The notes under the pieces are model-generated. The model worked only from the letters and a program-made list of their open reading frames with translations, did no database searches and was not told the DNA's origin. From assembly GCA_934418125.1 (NCBI GenBank), contig CAKRWT010000020.1, positions 1-46,609 on the forward strand: a stretch of 46,609 bases of DNA, written 5' to 3'. Positions 7,546 through 15,301 of this stretch are shown here, one piece after another. The stretch's first letter is position 1. Every line of letters starts with the position of its first letter. Source of the DNA: an uncultured Lachnospiraceae bacterium (GTDB lineage: Bacteria > Bacillota > Clostridia > Lachnospirales > Lachnospiraceae). A program made the position numbers and the translations under genes.

Positions 7546-9030
7546 ATGAATAATTTACCTAAAATTAAAATTGGTATTGTAGCAGTCAGCCGTGATTGTT
7601 TCCCGGCATCTTTAGCGGAGAACAGAAGAAAAGCATTAGTGGCAGCTTACAAGGCAAAATATGATGCAGCAGACATTTATGAATGTCCTGTTACCATCAT
7701 TGAGAGCGAAATTGATATGGTAAATGCATTAAAGGATATTAAAGAAAACGGATGTAATGCCCTTTGCGTATACCTTGGAAACTTCGGACCTGAAATTTCT
7801 GAAACATTACTGGCAAAGCACTTTGAAGGACCTAAGATGTTTGTGGCAGCAGCAGAAGAATCTCAGAATGATTTGATTCAGGGACGTGGTGATGCTTATT
7901 GTGGTATGTTAAATGCGAGCTATAACTTAAAGCTTCGTAATGTAAAGGCATATATTCCTGAGTATCCAGTAGGAGATGCAGAAGACTGTGCAGACATGAT
8001 TCATGAGTTTGTACCGATTGCACGTGCTGTTGCAGCGTTATCCAGCCTGAAGATTATTTCTTTTGGTCCAAGACCATTAAACTTCCTTGCATGTAATGCG
8101 CCTATCAAACAGCTTTATAACCTGGGAGTAGAAATTGAAGAAAACTCAGAACTGGATTTATTTGAAGCATTCAATAAGCATGCCGGCGACCCTCGTATTG
8201 CGGATGTTGTAAAAGATATGGAAGAAGAGCTTGGCGATGGCAATAATAAACCTGAAATTTTACCTAAGTTAGCGCAGTATGAGCTGACACTTCTTGATTG
8301 GGTAGAAGAACACAAAGGTTATCGTGAATATGTAGCCATTGCAGGTAAATGCTGGCCGGCATTCCAGACACAGTTTGGATTTGTTCCCTGCTATGTAAAC
8401 AGCCGTCTGACAGGAAGAGGAATTCCGGTATCCTGTGAAGTAGATATTTACGGATGCTTAAGTGAGTTTATTGGTGAAGCTGTCAGTGATGATATTGTAA
8501 CATTGCTGGATATCAATAACTCTGTACCAAAGGATATGTACAAAGAGTCTATTGAAGGAAAATTTGATTATAAGTTTACCGACACATTCATGGGATTCCA
8601 TTGTGGAAACACATGCTCCAAGAAGTTATCCAAGTGCAGCATGGAATATCAGATGATTATGGCAAGAGCACTGCCTGAGGAAGTTACACAGGGAACTTTG
8701 GAAGGCGATATCGTTCCTGGAGATATCACATTCTATCGCTTACAGAGCACCGCAGACAATATCTTACGTGCTTATGTAGCAGAAGGTGAAGTACTTCCTG
8801 TTGCAACCCGTTCCTTCGGAGGTATCGGTGTATTCGCTATTCCTGAGATGGGAAGATTCTATCGCCATGTTCTGATTGAAAAGAACTATCCTCATCATGG
8901 AGCAGTTGCATTTGGACATTTCGGAAAGGCATTATATGAAGTATTCAAATATATTGGTGTAGATGTAAGCGAAATCGGTTATAACCAGCCAAAGAGCTTA
9001 CCATACCCTACAGAGAATCCTTTTGCATAA
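7546..9030 (+). CDS. L-fucose/L-arabinose isomerase-family protein
   Basis: This 494-residue protein belongs to the COG2407 group (L-fucose isomerase and related proteins), which interconverts an aldose and a ketose with a divalent metal. The N-terminal Rossmann-like part starts KIKIGIVAVSRDCFPASLAENRR, and NALCVYLGNFGPE matches the family. The C-terminal half contains GKCWPAFQTQFGFVPCYVNSRLT, the conserved CEVDIYG segment and HCGNTC. It ends the sugar operon, with a very strong AAAGGAGG and a terminator right after it. The substrate cannot be named: together with the xylulokinase-type enzyme, D-arabinose, L-arabinose, L-fucose or another pentose is possible. Codon choice is more A/T-ending than in the kinase gene, consistent with high expression. 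Confidence 0.82.
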   Translation: MNNLPKIKIGIVAVSRDCFPASLAENRRKALVAAYKAKYDAADIYECPVTIIESEIDMVNALKDIKENGCNALCVYLGNFGPEISETLLAKHFEGPKMFVAAAEESQNDLIQGRGDAYCGMLNASYNLKLRNVKAYIPEYPVGDAEDCADMIHEFVPIARAVAALSSLKIISFGPRPLNFLACNAPIKQLYNLGVEIEENSELDLFEAFNKHAGDPRIADVVKDMEEELGDGNNKPEILPKLAQYELTLLDWVEEHKGYREYVAIAGKCWPAFQTQFGFVPCYVNSRLTGRGIPVSCEVDIYGCLSEFIGEAVSDDIVTLLDINNSVPKDMYKESIEGKFDYKFTDTFMGFHCGNTCSKKLSKCSMEYQMIMARALPEEVTQGTLEGDIVPGDITFYRLQSTADNILRAYVAEGEVLPVATRSFGGIGVFAIPEMGRFYRHVLIEKNYPHHGAVAFGHFGKALYEVFKYIGVDVSEIGYNQPKSLPYPTENPFA

Positions 9031-9054
9031 GAAGAACTGGATAAAATACAAAAG

Positions 9055-9090
9055 AAAGAGGACGATGCAGTTATCGTCCTCTTTTGCGGT
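9055..9090. terminator. Bidirectional terminator at the end of the sugar operon and the CLC gene
   Basis: A 12-bp perfect stem (9055-9066 with 9073-9084, core AGAGGACGAT/ATCGTCCTCT) encloses a 6-nt loop and ends in a T-containing tail. It overlaps the stop codon of the minus-strand channel gene (9071-9073), so it serves both directions. Confidence 0.88.
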
Positions 9091-10342
9091 TTTCAGCAGG
9101 TTTTTCGTGCTGTACGCAGAGTTTACTTCCAACCACTGCAGCAATGAAAATCCAGATGAACATTTTGACCGGGAAGCAGAGGAAAAGAAGCATGGTTACT
9201 GCCAGAGGCTTTTTCATGATTCCACCAAGAAGGGTTGCCGTAACAATGGCTGCCCCGAATACCACATGACCTCCGTCCGTGCCACAGGTCAGCATTGCTG
9301 CACCATAGCCCATGCACACGCCGGCAAAGATGACAGGGAAGAAATGTCCACCCTTTAAACCGAACTGGATACAAAGATTGGTCAGCAGGACTTTCAAAAA
9401 GGCGATTCCAACTAGCGCGAGCGGCAGATAGGAGGAATATGTCTCCATCAGGGTTCCCATTTGTTCTTCGCCGGAGAACATAAGGGCAGGAAGAAAAATA
9501 CCTGTGATGCCAAGACACAGCCCGGCAAAGGTTTCCCTCACAATAGCCGGGAATTTCCGGGAAATCTTTCCGGTCAGTTTGTGGGTTGCCTGATAGAAGT
9601 ATGCCAGGGCAAGACCACACAGCATATACAGAATCATAAGTACATAGTCTTTTCTCTGGATTTCCACCATGTCAAAAGAGGGAAATCCCGAAAGCCCTGC
9701 ACCGAAAAGTGCAGATAAACCTGCATAAGCACCGGTACCTGCAACAAGTGCAATACCATAGATGAACAGTTTGGAGCCCTTTGTCAAGGAAGACAAATCT
9801 TCCTCCGGGGTTTCCTCCACTTCAAAAATACCAAATAATGGCGCATGAAACAGGACACTCATGGAGACAGCCACACCAACCTGTGAATAATTTTTGGTAT
9901 GCTGTTTGGCGAATTTCAGATTATCTCCCGCCCAGTAACATAAGCCTACCATAATTCCGGTAAGACCGGCTTCCGGACCGACACTGCTTCCAATCAGCAG
10001 CGGCAGCAGGGCGGCTACCATCATCACAAGCATATTTTTATATTCATATCTTTTTTCTGTTTTGACTTTTCCCATAACCGTTTCCATATCTTCGGGATAG
10101 TCACCAAACAGTTTGCGGAAAATACCTATTATTATGGCACCGACTGTGCAGACGAGGAGTGGATAGTATGGAGTAACCAGTTTCGTTGGAAGCCATTCCC
10201 ACAGAAAGTCTGTTCCAACGGTCATTACTTTCAACAATACCCAGACCAGTGCCCCAGCCACAGCACCAATCAGTGCACAGAACAGCCATAGGGCAAGCTG
10301 GTTTTTTATCGATACGTTTTTTTCAACTTTATTTTCAGTCAT
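9071..10342 (-). CDS. CLC-family chloride channel/antiporter
   Basis: The 423-residue integral membrane protein has about ten to twelve hydrophobic helices. Family marks are GSSVGPEAGL (118-127), with the Glu that gates or couples transport (E124), and GLKGGHFFPVIFAG in the C-terminal half, equivalent to the GGIFAP-type anion site. It moves chloride or fluoride, by channel or H+ antiport; the subtype is not decidable. There are no CBS domains. It follows the DUF308 gene by 18 bases, and both proteins begin MTENK, so the two form an operon. The start codon follows AAAAGGG. Confidence 0.88.
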   Translation of the reverse strand: MTENKVEKNVSIKNQLALWLFCALIGAVAGALVWVLLKVMTVGTDFLWEWLPTKLVTPYYPLLVCTVGAIIIGIFRKLFGDYPEDMETVMGKVKTEKRYEYKNMLVMMVAALLPLLIGSSVGPEAGLTGIMVGLCYWAGDNLKFAKQHTKNYSQVGVAVSMSVLFHAPLFGIFEVEETPEEDLSSLTKGSKLFIYGIALVAGTGAYAGLSALFGAGLSGFPSFDMVEIQRKDYVLMILYMLCGLALAYFYQATHKLTGKISRKFPAIVRETFAGLCLGITGIFLPALMFSGEEQMGTLMETYSSYLPLALVGIAFLKVLLTNLCIQFGLKGGHFFPVIFAGVCMGYGAAMLTCGTDGGHVVFGAAIVTATLLGGIMKKPLAVTMLLFLCFPVKMFIWIFIAAVVGSKLCVQHEKPAENRKRGR

Positions 10343-10360
10343 AGAATTATAACCCTTTTA

Positions 10361-10897
10361 TTATCTTTCTGTTTTTCCAAAGTTAAGTCCAAGGACAACC
10401 ATGTTGATGCCCTGCATTAAGATAGAAAATGCAATCATGTATCCGGTAGAAATCATGGTAAGTAACGGGTGGGCGATGGCTATCATACTGATAAGAATGG
10501 ATAAAACACCACAGACAATGCTAAGGATTCCTTTTCCCTTGGAAAATTTACATATCTTGACACCGGCAATAATATGGAAGATACCGTAAATCAGGACGAT
10601 TGCGCCAACGAGATAAGCTGCCATTACATCTGTAATGAATCTCTGGATGCCGCTGGATAATAAAATAATACCGGCAAGTGCTTCCAGAACACCGAGAATA
10701 CAGGCAGCGACATCTTTTTTCTCTTTGGATAAAGAAAGAATGACAAGTTCAATACCATTTACCAGCAGAAAGATTCCAAAAATCCAGCCAATGGAAAGAA
10801 AGGTCATCAAAGGTCTTACCAGGGTATAGAAACCTAATAATACGGTTAAAATTCCGGTAATGATAACAACGATTTTCAGTGTTTTGTTCTCAGTCAT
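10361..10897 (-). CDS. DUF308/HdeD-like membrane protein
   Basis: This 178-residue protein has about six membrane helices in three similar pairs, as in the DUF308 (HdeD acid-resistance) family: VVIITGILTVLLGFYTLVRP, SIGWIFGIFLLVNGIELVILSL, CILGVLEALAGIILLSSGI, YLVGAIVLIYGIFHIIAG and others. The start is at 10897, where AGGAGA lies seven bases upstream; the longer frame to 10936 has no ribosome binding site. It precedes the CLC gene in the same operon. Together they suggest an acid or osmotic stress function by analogy with enterobacterial HdeD and CLC, which is inference. An 18-bp dyad lies in its leader. Confidence 0.85.
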   Translation of the reverse strand: MTENKTLKIVVIITGILTVLLGFYTLVRPLMTFLSIGWIFGIFLLVNGIELVILSLSKEKKDVAACILGVLEALAGIILLSSGIQRFITDVMAAYLVGAIVLIYGIFHIIAGVKICKFSKGKGILSIVCGVLSILISMIAIAHPLLTMISTGYMIAFSILMQGINMVVLGLNFGKTER

Positions 10898-10927
10898 AGT
10901 GAATTCTCCTTTTGTTTTCGTAAAATG

Positions 10928-10945
10928 CTGTAACATGTGTTACAG
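10928..10945. promoter_or_regulatory. Candidate operator: perfect 8-bp-arm dyad upstream of the DUF308-CLC operon
   Basis: CTGTAACATGTGTTACAG has 8-bp perfect arms around a 2-bp centre. It lies 30 bases upstream of the DUF308 start codon and 9 bases upstream of the -35 box of the divergent potassium channel promoter, so one bound factor could control both sides. No regulator gene is adjacent. Confidence 0.55.
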
Positions 10946-10953
10946 AGGGTGTC

Positions 10954-10982
10954 TTGCAAGTAGGAACGTTTTATACTATACT
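10954..10982 (+). promoter_or_regulatory. SigA promoter for the potassium channel gene
   Basis: TTGCAA (10954-10959) and TATACT (10977-10982) have 17-base spacing. The leader to the ATG at 11073 is about 85 bases. Confidence 0.65.
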
Positions 10983-11072
10983 TCAATTAATTTAACCGCC
11001 TGACCTGATTAGGGAAACAGATAACGGTATCCGGTACAGGATGGCAGCAGTATTTTATTGGAGGATAGAAGC

Positions 11073-11486
11073 ATGAGAAGACTAAAAGTATTAGCCGGCA
11101 TTTTAAAACGAACCCGGGCAGACAAGATTCTTGTTGGTTTTATTGTGTTTCTATTTGCAGTAGCAGCAGTAATTGAACTGGCTGAACCGGATATTAACCG
11201 TTACGGCGATGCGTTGTGGTATTGTTATGCGGTAATTTCTACTGCCGGTTTTGGCGACGTGGTCGCGGTAACCTTCATTGGAAAAATATGTTCGGTTCTT
11301 CTTACGGTCTATGCGATTTTTGTAACTGCCATTGTCACCGGGGTAGTCGTTAATTTTTATACCCAGATGGTGGAGATGCAGCGAAAAGAAACGCTTGCCA
11401 TGTTTATGGACCAGTTGGAAAGACTTCCTGAACTTTCCAGGGAAGAACTGGAAGGTATTTCCCAAAAAGTACGGAAGCTTCGGTAG
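11073..11486 (+). CDS. Two-TM potassium channel family protein
   Basis: The 137-residue protein has the KcsA-like layout: TM1 (about 13-34), a pore helix with selectivity filter, TM2 (about 73-95), then a short charged cytoplasmic tail. The filter reads STAGFGDVV, a variant of TVGYGD, and the GK pair after it is conserved. ATG at 11073 is preferred because GGAGG (11060-11064) lies eight bases upstream; the TTG at 11058 would overlap that site. It lacks an RCK domain. It is divergent from the DUF308-CLC operon, so anion and cation flux genes face each other across a shared control region. Confidence 0.85.
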   Translation: MRRLKVLAGILKRTRADKILVGFIVFLFAVAAVIELAEPDINRYGDALWYCYAVISTAGFGDVVAVTFIGKICSVLLTVYAIFVTAIVTGVVVNFYTQMVEMQRKETLAMFMDQLERLPELSREELEGISQKVRKLR

Positions 11487-11674
11487 CAGGAGACAGGAAT
11501 TCCCTTTTGAATCAGACCTGACTTCCGGTTGTCTTTGCCTCCTTTCTGTTTCTTTAGTATGTTTACTATTGTCATAATAACAGATTTCTTCCCGAATGGA
11601 AAGTAAAGTTTGGGGTGGAGAGAGGATGGCGGATGTAGGATTACTTAAACTCATAGTTATATGGAACCATAAAA
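11487..11674. other. Intergenic region without a gene
   Basis: Between the potassium channel stop and the terminator at 11675 I see only short frames without ribosome binding sites or recognisable domains. No clear terminator for the channel gene is visible besides the long hairpin at 11675. Confidence 0.5.
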
Positions 11675-11729
11675 ATACCGACCTCCAATGGTTAGATTTT
11701 GGTCTGACTTTCGGAGGTCGGTATATTTT
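11675..11729. terminator. Terminator after the FliD-like gene (usable on both strands)
   Basis: A 12-bp perfect stem, ATACCGACCTCC (11675-11686) with GGAGGTCGGTAT (11713-11724), encloses a 26-nt loop. On the minus strand the stem is followed by TTTTTATGG and ends the gene that stops at 11748. On the plus strand it is followed by ATTTTC. Confidence 0.75.
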
Positions 11730-11747
11730 CTGTTGGTGTTTTCTTTA

Positions 11748-12473
11748 TCAGGTGGTACTATCAATAGAAGAATCGGTTGTATTTGTCTTGGTGTAAGAGC
11801 CTGTGCTGGTGTAGGTCTTAGCGGTTACAGAGCCGCCGCCGTTTGCCGCACGATATATCTGGCTGGACTTTGCGGAAACCTTATCGGCAAAGGAATTGAC
11901 ACCATGAAACAGAGTCTTTAAAGTTCCGATATCTGCCTTCTTCAAGGTATCTTCATGGATGGATAAGGTTCTGTCCTCGTTCAGGGTAATTCCCACATTT
12001 CCAAACAGCTTAAAGCTGTTATACATGGCATCATTCAGATAATCGGCCTGTTTCTGTACCGATGCTATATCACTTTTGGAGGCAGCTTTGATAAGGGTAT
12101 TATAGCTGTCCACAAAAGATTTGATGGTGGAAGCTGCCTCATCCCGGTTCTCTTCGGAGATATCCATACTGCTGAGCTTTTCGGCTGCCTTGTAAGCGGC
12201 ACTTGCTGCGGAAGCAGAAGAGGCATCCTTTTTCGTAGTCTTATCGGCAGAAGCGGTGGAGGAAGCAGAAGAACTGTCCTCAGTACTCTTAGCGTAATAA
12301 GATTTTACCAGTTTTCCGTAGCTGCCATTTTTGATAGCGGCGTAATCGGTCAGAAGACTGGAATTTAACAAACCTGCATTGCCGGAAACCGAATTTCCGG
12401 AAGATGCACTGCTTAACAGACTGGAATAGGTATCCCCCAGTCCGGAACTTAAACCATTCAAACTGATTCCCAT
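11748..12473 (-). CDS. Orphan FliD-like (hook-associated protein 2 C-terminal-like) protein
   Basis: The 241-residue protein has no signal peptide and no membrane segment and is very rich in Ser, Ala, Thr and Lys. The C-terminal part resembles the FliD C-terminal domain: a Phe-Val-x-Ser-Tyr-Asn-Thr-Leu segment (about 123-131), then GITLNEDRTLSIHEDTL and TLFHGVNSFADKVSAK, which follow the 'simple model of the hook cap' pattern of filament-capping proteins. The N-terminus is a low-complexity SSGLGDTYSSLLSSASSGN region. Full FliD is usually 400 or more residues, so this is a shortened relative. The start at 12473 is chosen because GGAGGG lies six bases upstream; an ATG at 12479 would abut the site. 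No other flagellar gene is in the window. The export route is unknown. Confidence 0.6.
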   Translation of the reverse strand: MGISLNGLSSGLGDTYSSLLSSASSGNSVSGNAGLLNSSLLTDYAAIKNGSYGKLVKSYYAKSTEDSSSASSTASADKTTKKDASSASAASAAYKAAEKLSSMDISEENRDEAASTIKSFVDSYNTLIKAASKSDIASVQKQADYLNDAMYNSFKLFGNVGITLNEDRTLSIHEDTLKKADIGTLKTLFHGVNSFADKVSAKSSQIYRAANGGGSVTAKTYTSTGSYTKTNTTDSSIDSTT

Positions 12474-12535
12474 AATCATCCCTCCGTGTTCTATTTTATA
12501 AAATCGACATCCTTGTCTGGTTACTTCTTATATGT

Positions 12536-12565
12536 ATTATCTCGGATTTTTATGGTGTTTGTAAA
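12536..12565 (-). promoter_or_regulatory. SigA-type promoter for the FliD-like gene
   Basis: Read on the minus strand, TTTACA (12565-12560) and GATAAT (12541-12536) are separated by 18 bases. The leader is about 55 bases. It does not look like a SigD (flagellar) promoter. Confidence 0.5.
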
Positions 12566-12581
12566 GAGCAAAACACAAAAT

Positions 12582-13631
12582 TTAATCTAATTTTAAATCA
12601 TTTTCTTTAATCCAGCCGATTTTACGGAGCAGATTTCCTACCAGCAGAGAAATCAGGGCAGGCAGGATGAAGCTAATCATGATTAATCCAATCCAGTCAA
12701 AGGCTGTGATGGCGGTTTTCGTACCGGCAGCGATGTCATTTACCCATCCGGTGTAAACACCAATCTGTCCTACCAGACCACAGGTGCCCATACCGGAAGA
12801 AACGGGAGTGCCGTTCATCTGTAAATGGAACAGACAGGTTGCCAGAGGACCGGTAATAGCAGAAGCCACAATCGGTGGAATCCAGATTTTGGGATTTTTC
12901 ACAATATTGCCCATCTGTAACATGGACGTGCCGATACCCTGGGAAATCAGTCCACCCCATTTATTTTCCTTAAAGCTCATTACGGCAAAGCCTACCATAT
13001 TGGCACAGCAGCCGGCAACGGCAGCACCACCGGCAAGTCCGGTTAAGGACAGGGCAGCACAGATGGCGGCAGAGGAAATCGGAAGGGTTAAGGCAATTCC
13101 CACCAGGACGGAAACCAGAATACCCATTAAGAAAGGCTGTAAATCGGTAGCCCACATAATCAGGTTACCAAGGCTGCTGGCAGCCATGCCGATGCCGGGG
13201 GCAAGTAAGGAAGATAATGCCACACCTGCGAAGATGGTAACAAAAGGGGTAACCAGAATATCCACTTTGGTTTCCTTGGATACCAGTTTACCGAATTCAG
13301 CAGCGATGATGGCAATGACCAGCACTGCCAGAGGACCGCCGGCACCACCAAGCTCGTTGGCAGCACCACCTACGGCAGCCAGGGAAAAAAGAACTAACGG
13401 CGGAGCCTGCAGGGCAAAGCCAATGGAGATTGCCATAGCGGGACCGGCCATAGCAGCGGCATAGGAGCCGATGGTTACGAGAAATTCCATACCAAGCTGC
13501 TGCCCCAGTGTTTTAATAATCGTTCCAATCAGTAAGGAGCAGAAGAGTCCCTGTGCCATGGCACCGAGACATTCCACACCATATCGTTTCATGGAAAAAA
13601 TGATGTTTTTTCGTTTCAAAAATTCTTTCAT
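12582..13631 (-). CDS. PfoR/PTS-IIC-like membrane transporter
   Basis: The 349-residue integral membrane protein has about nine hydrophobic helices and several Gly/Ala-rich re-entrant-looking loops (GGAANELGGAGGPLAVL, TGLAGGAAVAGCCANMVGF). It belongs to the group annotated as PfoR or PTS sugar transporter subunit IIC type 2 (COG3641), whose members lack attached IIA/IIB domains. Substrate and phosphorylation partner are unknown, and no PTS gene is nearby, so it may act independently of the PTS. The family name comes from a proposed perfringolysin regulator, which is not good evidence of function. The ATG at 13631 follows AAAGGA. The promoter and a dyad are visible upstream. Confidence 0.78.
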   Translation of the reverse strand: MKEFLKRKNIIFSMKRYGVECLGAMAQGLFCSLLIGTIIKTLGQQLGMEFLVTIGSYAAAMAGPAMAISIGFALQAPPLVLFSLAAVGGAANELGGAGGPLAVLVIAIIAAEFGKLVSKETKVDILVTPFVTIFAGVALSSLLAPGIGMAASSLGNLIMWATDLQPFLMGILVSVLVGIALTLPISSAAICAALSLTGLAGGAAVAGCCANMVGFAVMSFKENKWGGLISQGIGTSMLQMGNIVKNPKIWIPPIVASAITGPLATCLFHLQMNGTPVSSGMGTCGLVGQIGVYTGWVNDIAAGTKTAITAFDWIGLIMISFILPALISLLVGNLLRKIGWIKENDLKLD

Positions 13632-13659
13632 GGAAATTTTTGTCCTTTCAAATGTAATG

Positions 13660-13679
13660 TCTACTGTCTTGTCAGTAGA
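13660..13679. promoter_or_regulatory. Dyad at the start site of the PfoR-like gene
   Basis: TCTACTG (13660-13666) and CAGTAGA (13673-13679) are perfect inverted repeats around 6 bases. They begin one base downstream of the minus-strand -10 box, so they overlap the transcription start. This could be an operator or a 5'-leader hairpin. Confidence 0.5.
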
Positions 13680-13680
13680 T

Positions 13681-13708
13681 ATTTTACAGAATTTCGGGGG
13701 AAAGTCAA
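13681..13708 (-). promoter_or_regulatory. SigA promoter of the PfoR-like gene
   Basis: On the minus strand, TTGACT (13708-13703) and TAAAAT (13686-13681) have 16-base spacing. Confidence 0.65.
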
Positions 13709-13719
13709 GGATAATCTAC

Positions 13720-13748
13720 TTGACGCGTCCATTTTTACTCATTAAACT
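13720..13748 (+). promoter_or_regulatory. SigA promoter for the membrane protein/deacetylase/ABC operon
   Basis: TTGACG (13720-13725) and TAAACT (13743-13748) have 17-base spacing, 41 bases before the first start codon. It lies back to back with the promoter of the PfoR-like gene. Confidence 0.6.
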
Positions 13749-13789
13749 GATAAAAGGATAATTCAAATTACAGACAGGGGAAATAAGTA

Positions 13790-14272
13790 ATGAAAAAAGC
13801 AAAGAATGAATTATTACAGTTCCTGGCAGGACTGGCAATGTTAGTGGCAGGACTTTTTATCTTTTCACAGAAGGTTATGGTAACTTCCGGCTTCTTCGGA
13901 AGAGGATTTGCCTTTGGTGGTTTTTATCTGAATAACGGACTGGTGGTTGTGCCGCTTATTATCGGGATTGTCTGGATGTTTGCATCAGGCGGGCAGTTCC
14001 TGTCCAAGGTATTTACCGGTATCGGCGTATTGATTATTATCGTGGCGATTATTATGACAACGAACCTGTCTTTGGTACATACAACGCTGTATGAGTGGGT
14101 ATTGATTCTGGTATTGATTTTCGGCGGTGCAGGTCTGCTGGCAAAGGTACTGCTGGCATCCGGCAGGGAAACGGCTTCCAGAGAAGAGGAAACGCAGGCG
14201 CAGCTTCGGCAGACAGACAGGAAAATACGGGAAATCGAAGAAGAGATTGAACGGATAAAGCGGGATAAGTAA
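13790..14272 (+). CDS. Small membrane protein with C-terminal coiled coil
   Basis: I do not recognise this 160-residue protein. It has about four hydrophobic segments (LLQFLAGLAMLVAGLFIF, GLVVVPLIIGIVWMF, VFTGIGVLIIIVAIIM and YEWVLILVLIFGGAGLLAKVL). A charged C-terminal helix (about 123-160, ending DRKIREIEEEIERIKRDK) is a likely cytoplasmic coiled coil. It is the first gene of a run that continues with a polysaccharide deacetylase 45 bases downstream and then a sugar ABC transporter. A stress or envelope-scaffold role is possible, but nothing in the sequence fixes it. Confidence 0.8.
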   Translation: MKKAKNELLQFLAGLAMLVAGLFIFSQKVMVTSGFFGRGFAFGGFYLNNGLVVVPLIIGIVWMFASGGQFLSKVFTGIGVLIIIVAIIMTTNLSLVHTTLYEWVLILVLIFGGAGLLAKVLLASGRETASREEETQAQLRQTDRKIREIEEEIERIKRDK

Positions 14273-14317
14273 AAGTGTAGCGGCATATACTTTACTAAAA
14301 AAGTGTAAGGTATCGCC

Positions 14318-15274
14318 ATGGGTAAAAAGCAAGGCTCCTGGGACGACACGATGAAAAAGATTCTGGGAGAGTTAGAACAGAAAATGCAGCAGGAAAAGGA
14401 AACGGAAACCACTCCGGTTTCCTGCGCAGGCAGTTTCTGTGGAGACGGAAAACAGGCGGAACGGAAGGAAACAAAAAAGGAACGCAGACAGAAGGCTTTC
14501 CGGCGGGATTTCCTCATGCAGGCAGCAAAGTCGGCAGCGTTTCTTCTGGCGACTGTGGCACTGATTCAGGGCATTGTCAGGGTGCTGCCGGATTCCATTA
14601 CGGCAAGCAGTTCCGTAGGGGGAAGAGAACTTCCGATTTATTGTGTGGAGACAGATAAGAAGCAGGTGGCATTAAGCTTTGATGCAGCCTGGGGCAATGA
14701 AGATACTGCCCGGATTCTGGAAATACTGCGAAAGCATAATGTGAAGGTAACCTTTTTCATGACAGGCGGATGGGTGGAATCCTATCCGGAGGATGTGAAA
14801 GCGATTCTGGCAGACGGGCATGATTTGGGCAATCACAGCGAGAACCATAAGAATATGTCCCAGTTGTCAGATGCAGAATGTCAGGAAGAGCTGTTAAAGG
14901 TACATACGAAGGTGCAGGAGCTGACCGGGTATGAAATGTGTCTGTTCCGGCCTCCTTATGGAGATTATGACAATCATGTCATAACTAATGCAAAGAAGTG
15001 CGGCTATTATGCCATCCAATGGTCGATTGATTCGCTGGACTGGAAGGACTATGGCGTGGATAATATCGTAGAGCGGGTATGCAATTCGGATAAGCTGGGG
15101 AATGGTGCCATCATTCTGATGCACAATGGCGCGAAGTATACGGCAGATGCACTCGATACGGTCATTACCACGCTGCAGGAGAAAGGATATGAACTGGTGC
15201 CTATTTCCCAGTTGATTTATAAAGACAATTATCACATGAAGGCGGACGGCACTCAGGTTTCAGGTGAGAGCTGA
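14318..15274 (+). CDS. Membrane-anchored polysaccharide deacetylase (NodB homology domain)
   Basis: The 318-residue protein has a cytoplasmic N-terminal tail rich in K/E/Q, one membrane anchor (about 68-90) and an extracellular NodB domain (about 115-300). The metal-site pattern is visible: LSFDAAWG with D122, NHSENH with H173 and H177, RPPYGDYD (211-218) and ILMHNG with H269. Spacing is closest to the PdaA/PdaB-type peptidoglycan deacetylases, so it probably removes acetyl groups from peptidoglycan or a surface N-acetylated glycan. In SFDAAWG the usual second Asp of the FDD motif is replaced by Ala, as also occurs in PdaB-like proteins. It lies between the membrane protein and the ABC ATPase in one apparent operon. 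Confidence 0.88.
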   Translation: MGKKQGSWDDTMKKILGELEQKMQQEKETETTPVSCAGSFCGDGKQAERKETKKERRQKAFRRDFLMQAAKSAAFLLATVALIQGIVRVLPDSITASSSVGGRELPIYCVETDKKQVALSFDAAWGNEDTARILEILRKHNVKVTFFMTGGWVESYPEDVKAILADGHDLGNHSENHKNMSQLSDAECQEELLKVHTKVQELTGYEMCLFRPPYGDYDNHVITNAKKCGYYAIQWSIDSLDWKDYGVDNIVERVCNSDKLGNGAIILMHNGAKYTADALDTVITTLQEKGYELVPISQLIYKDNYHMKADGTQVSGES

Positions 15275-15301
15275 TGCCGTTTTGTCAAGGAGAACCACAG
15301 C

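Noticed and set aside
11596..11796. Small plus-strand gene after the potassium channel
   Set aside because: The frame runs through the terminator hairpin at 11675-11724 and into the FliD-like gene on the other strand; no domain.
12784..13464. Long open frame of 226 codons on the plus strand
   Set aside because: It lies wholly opposite the PfoR-like transporter gene, is Pro/Ala/Met-rich with no domain, and has no ribosome binding site.
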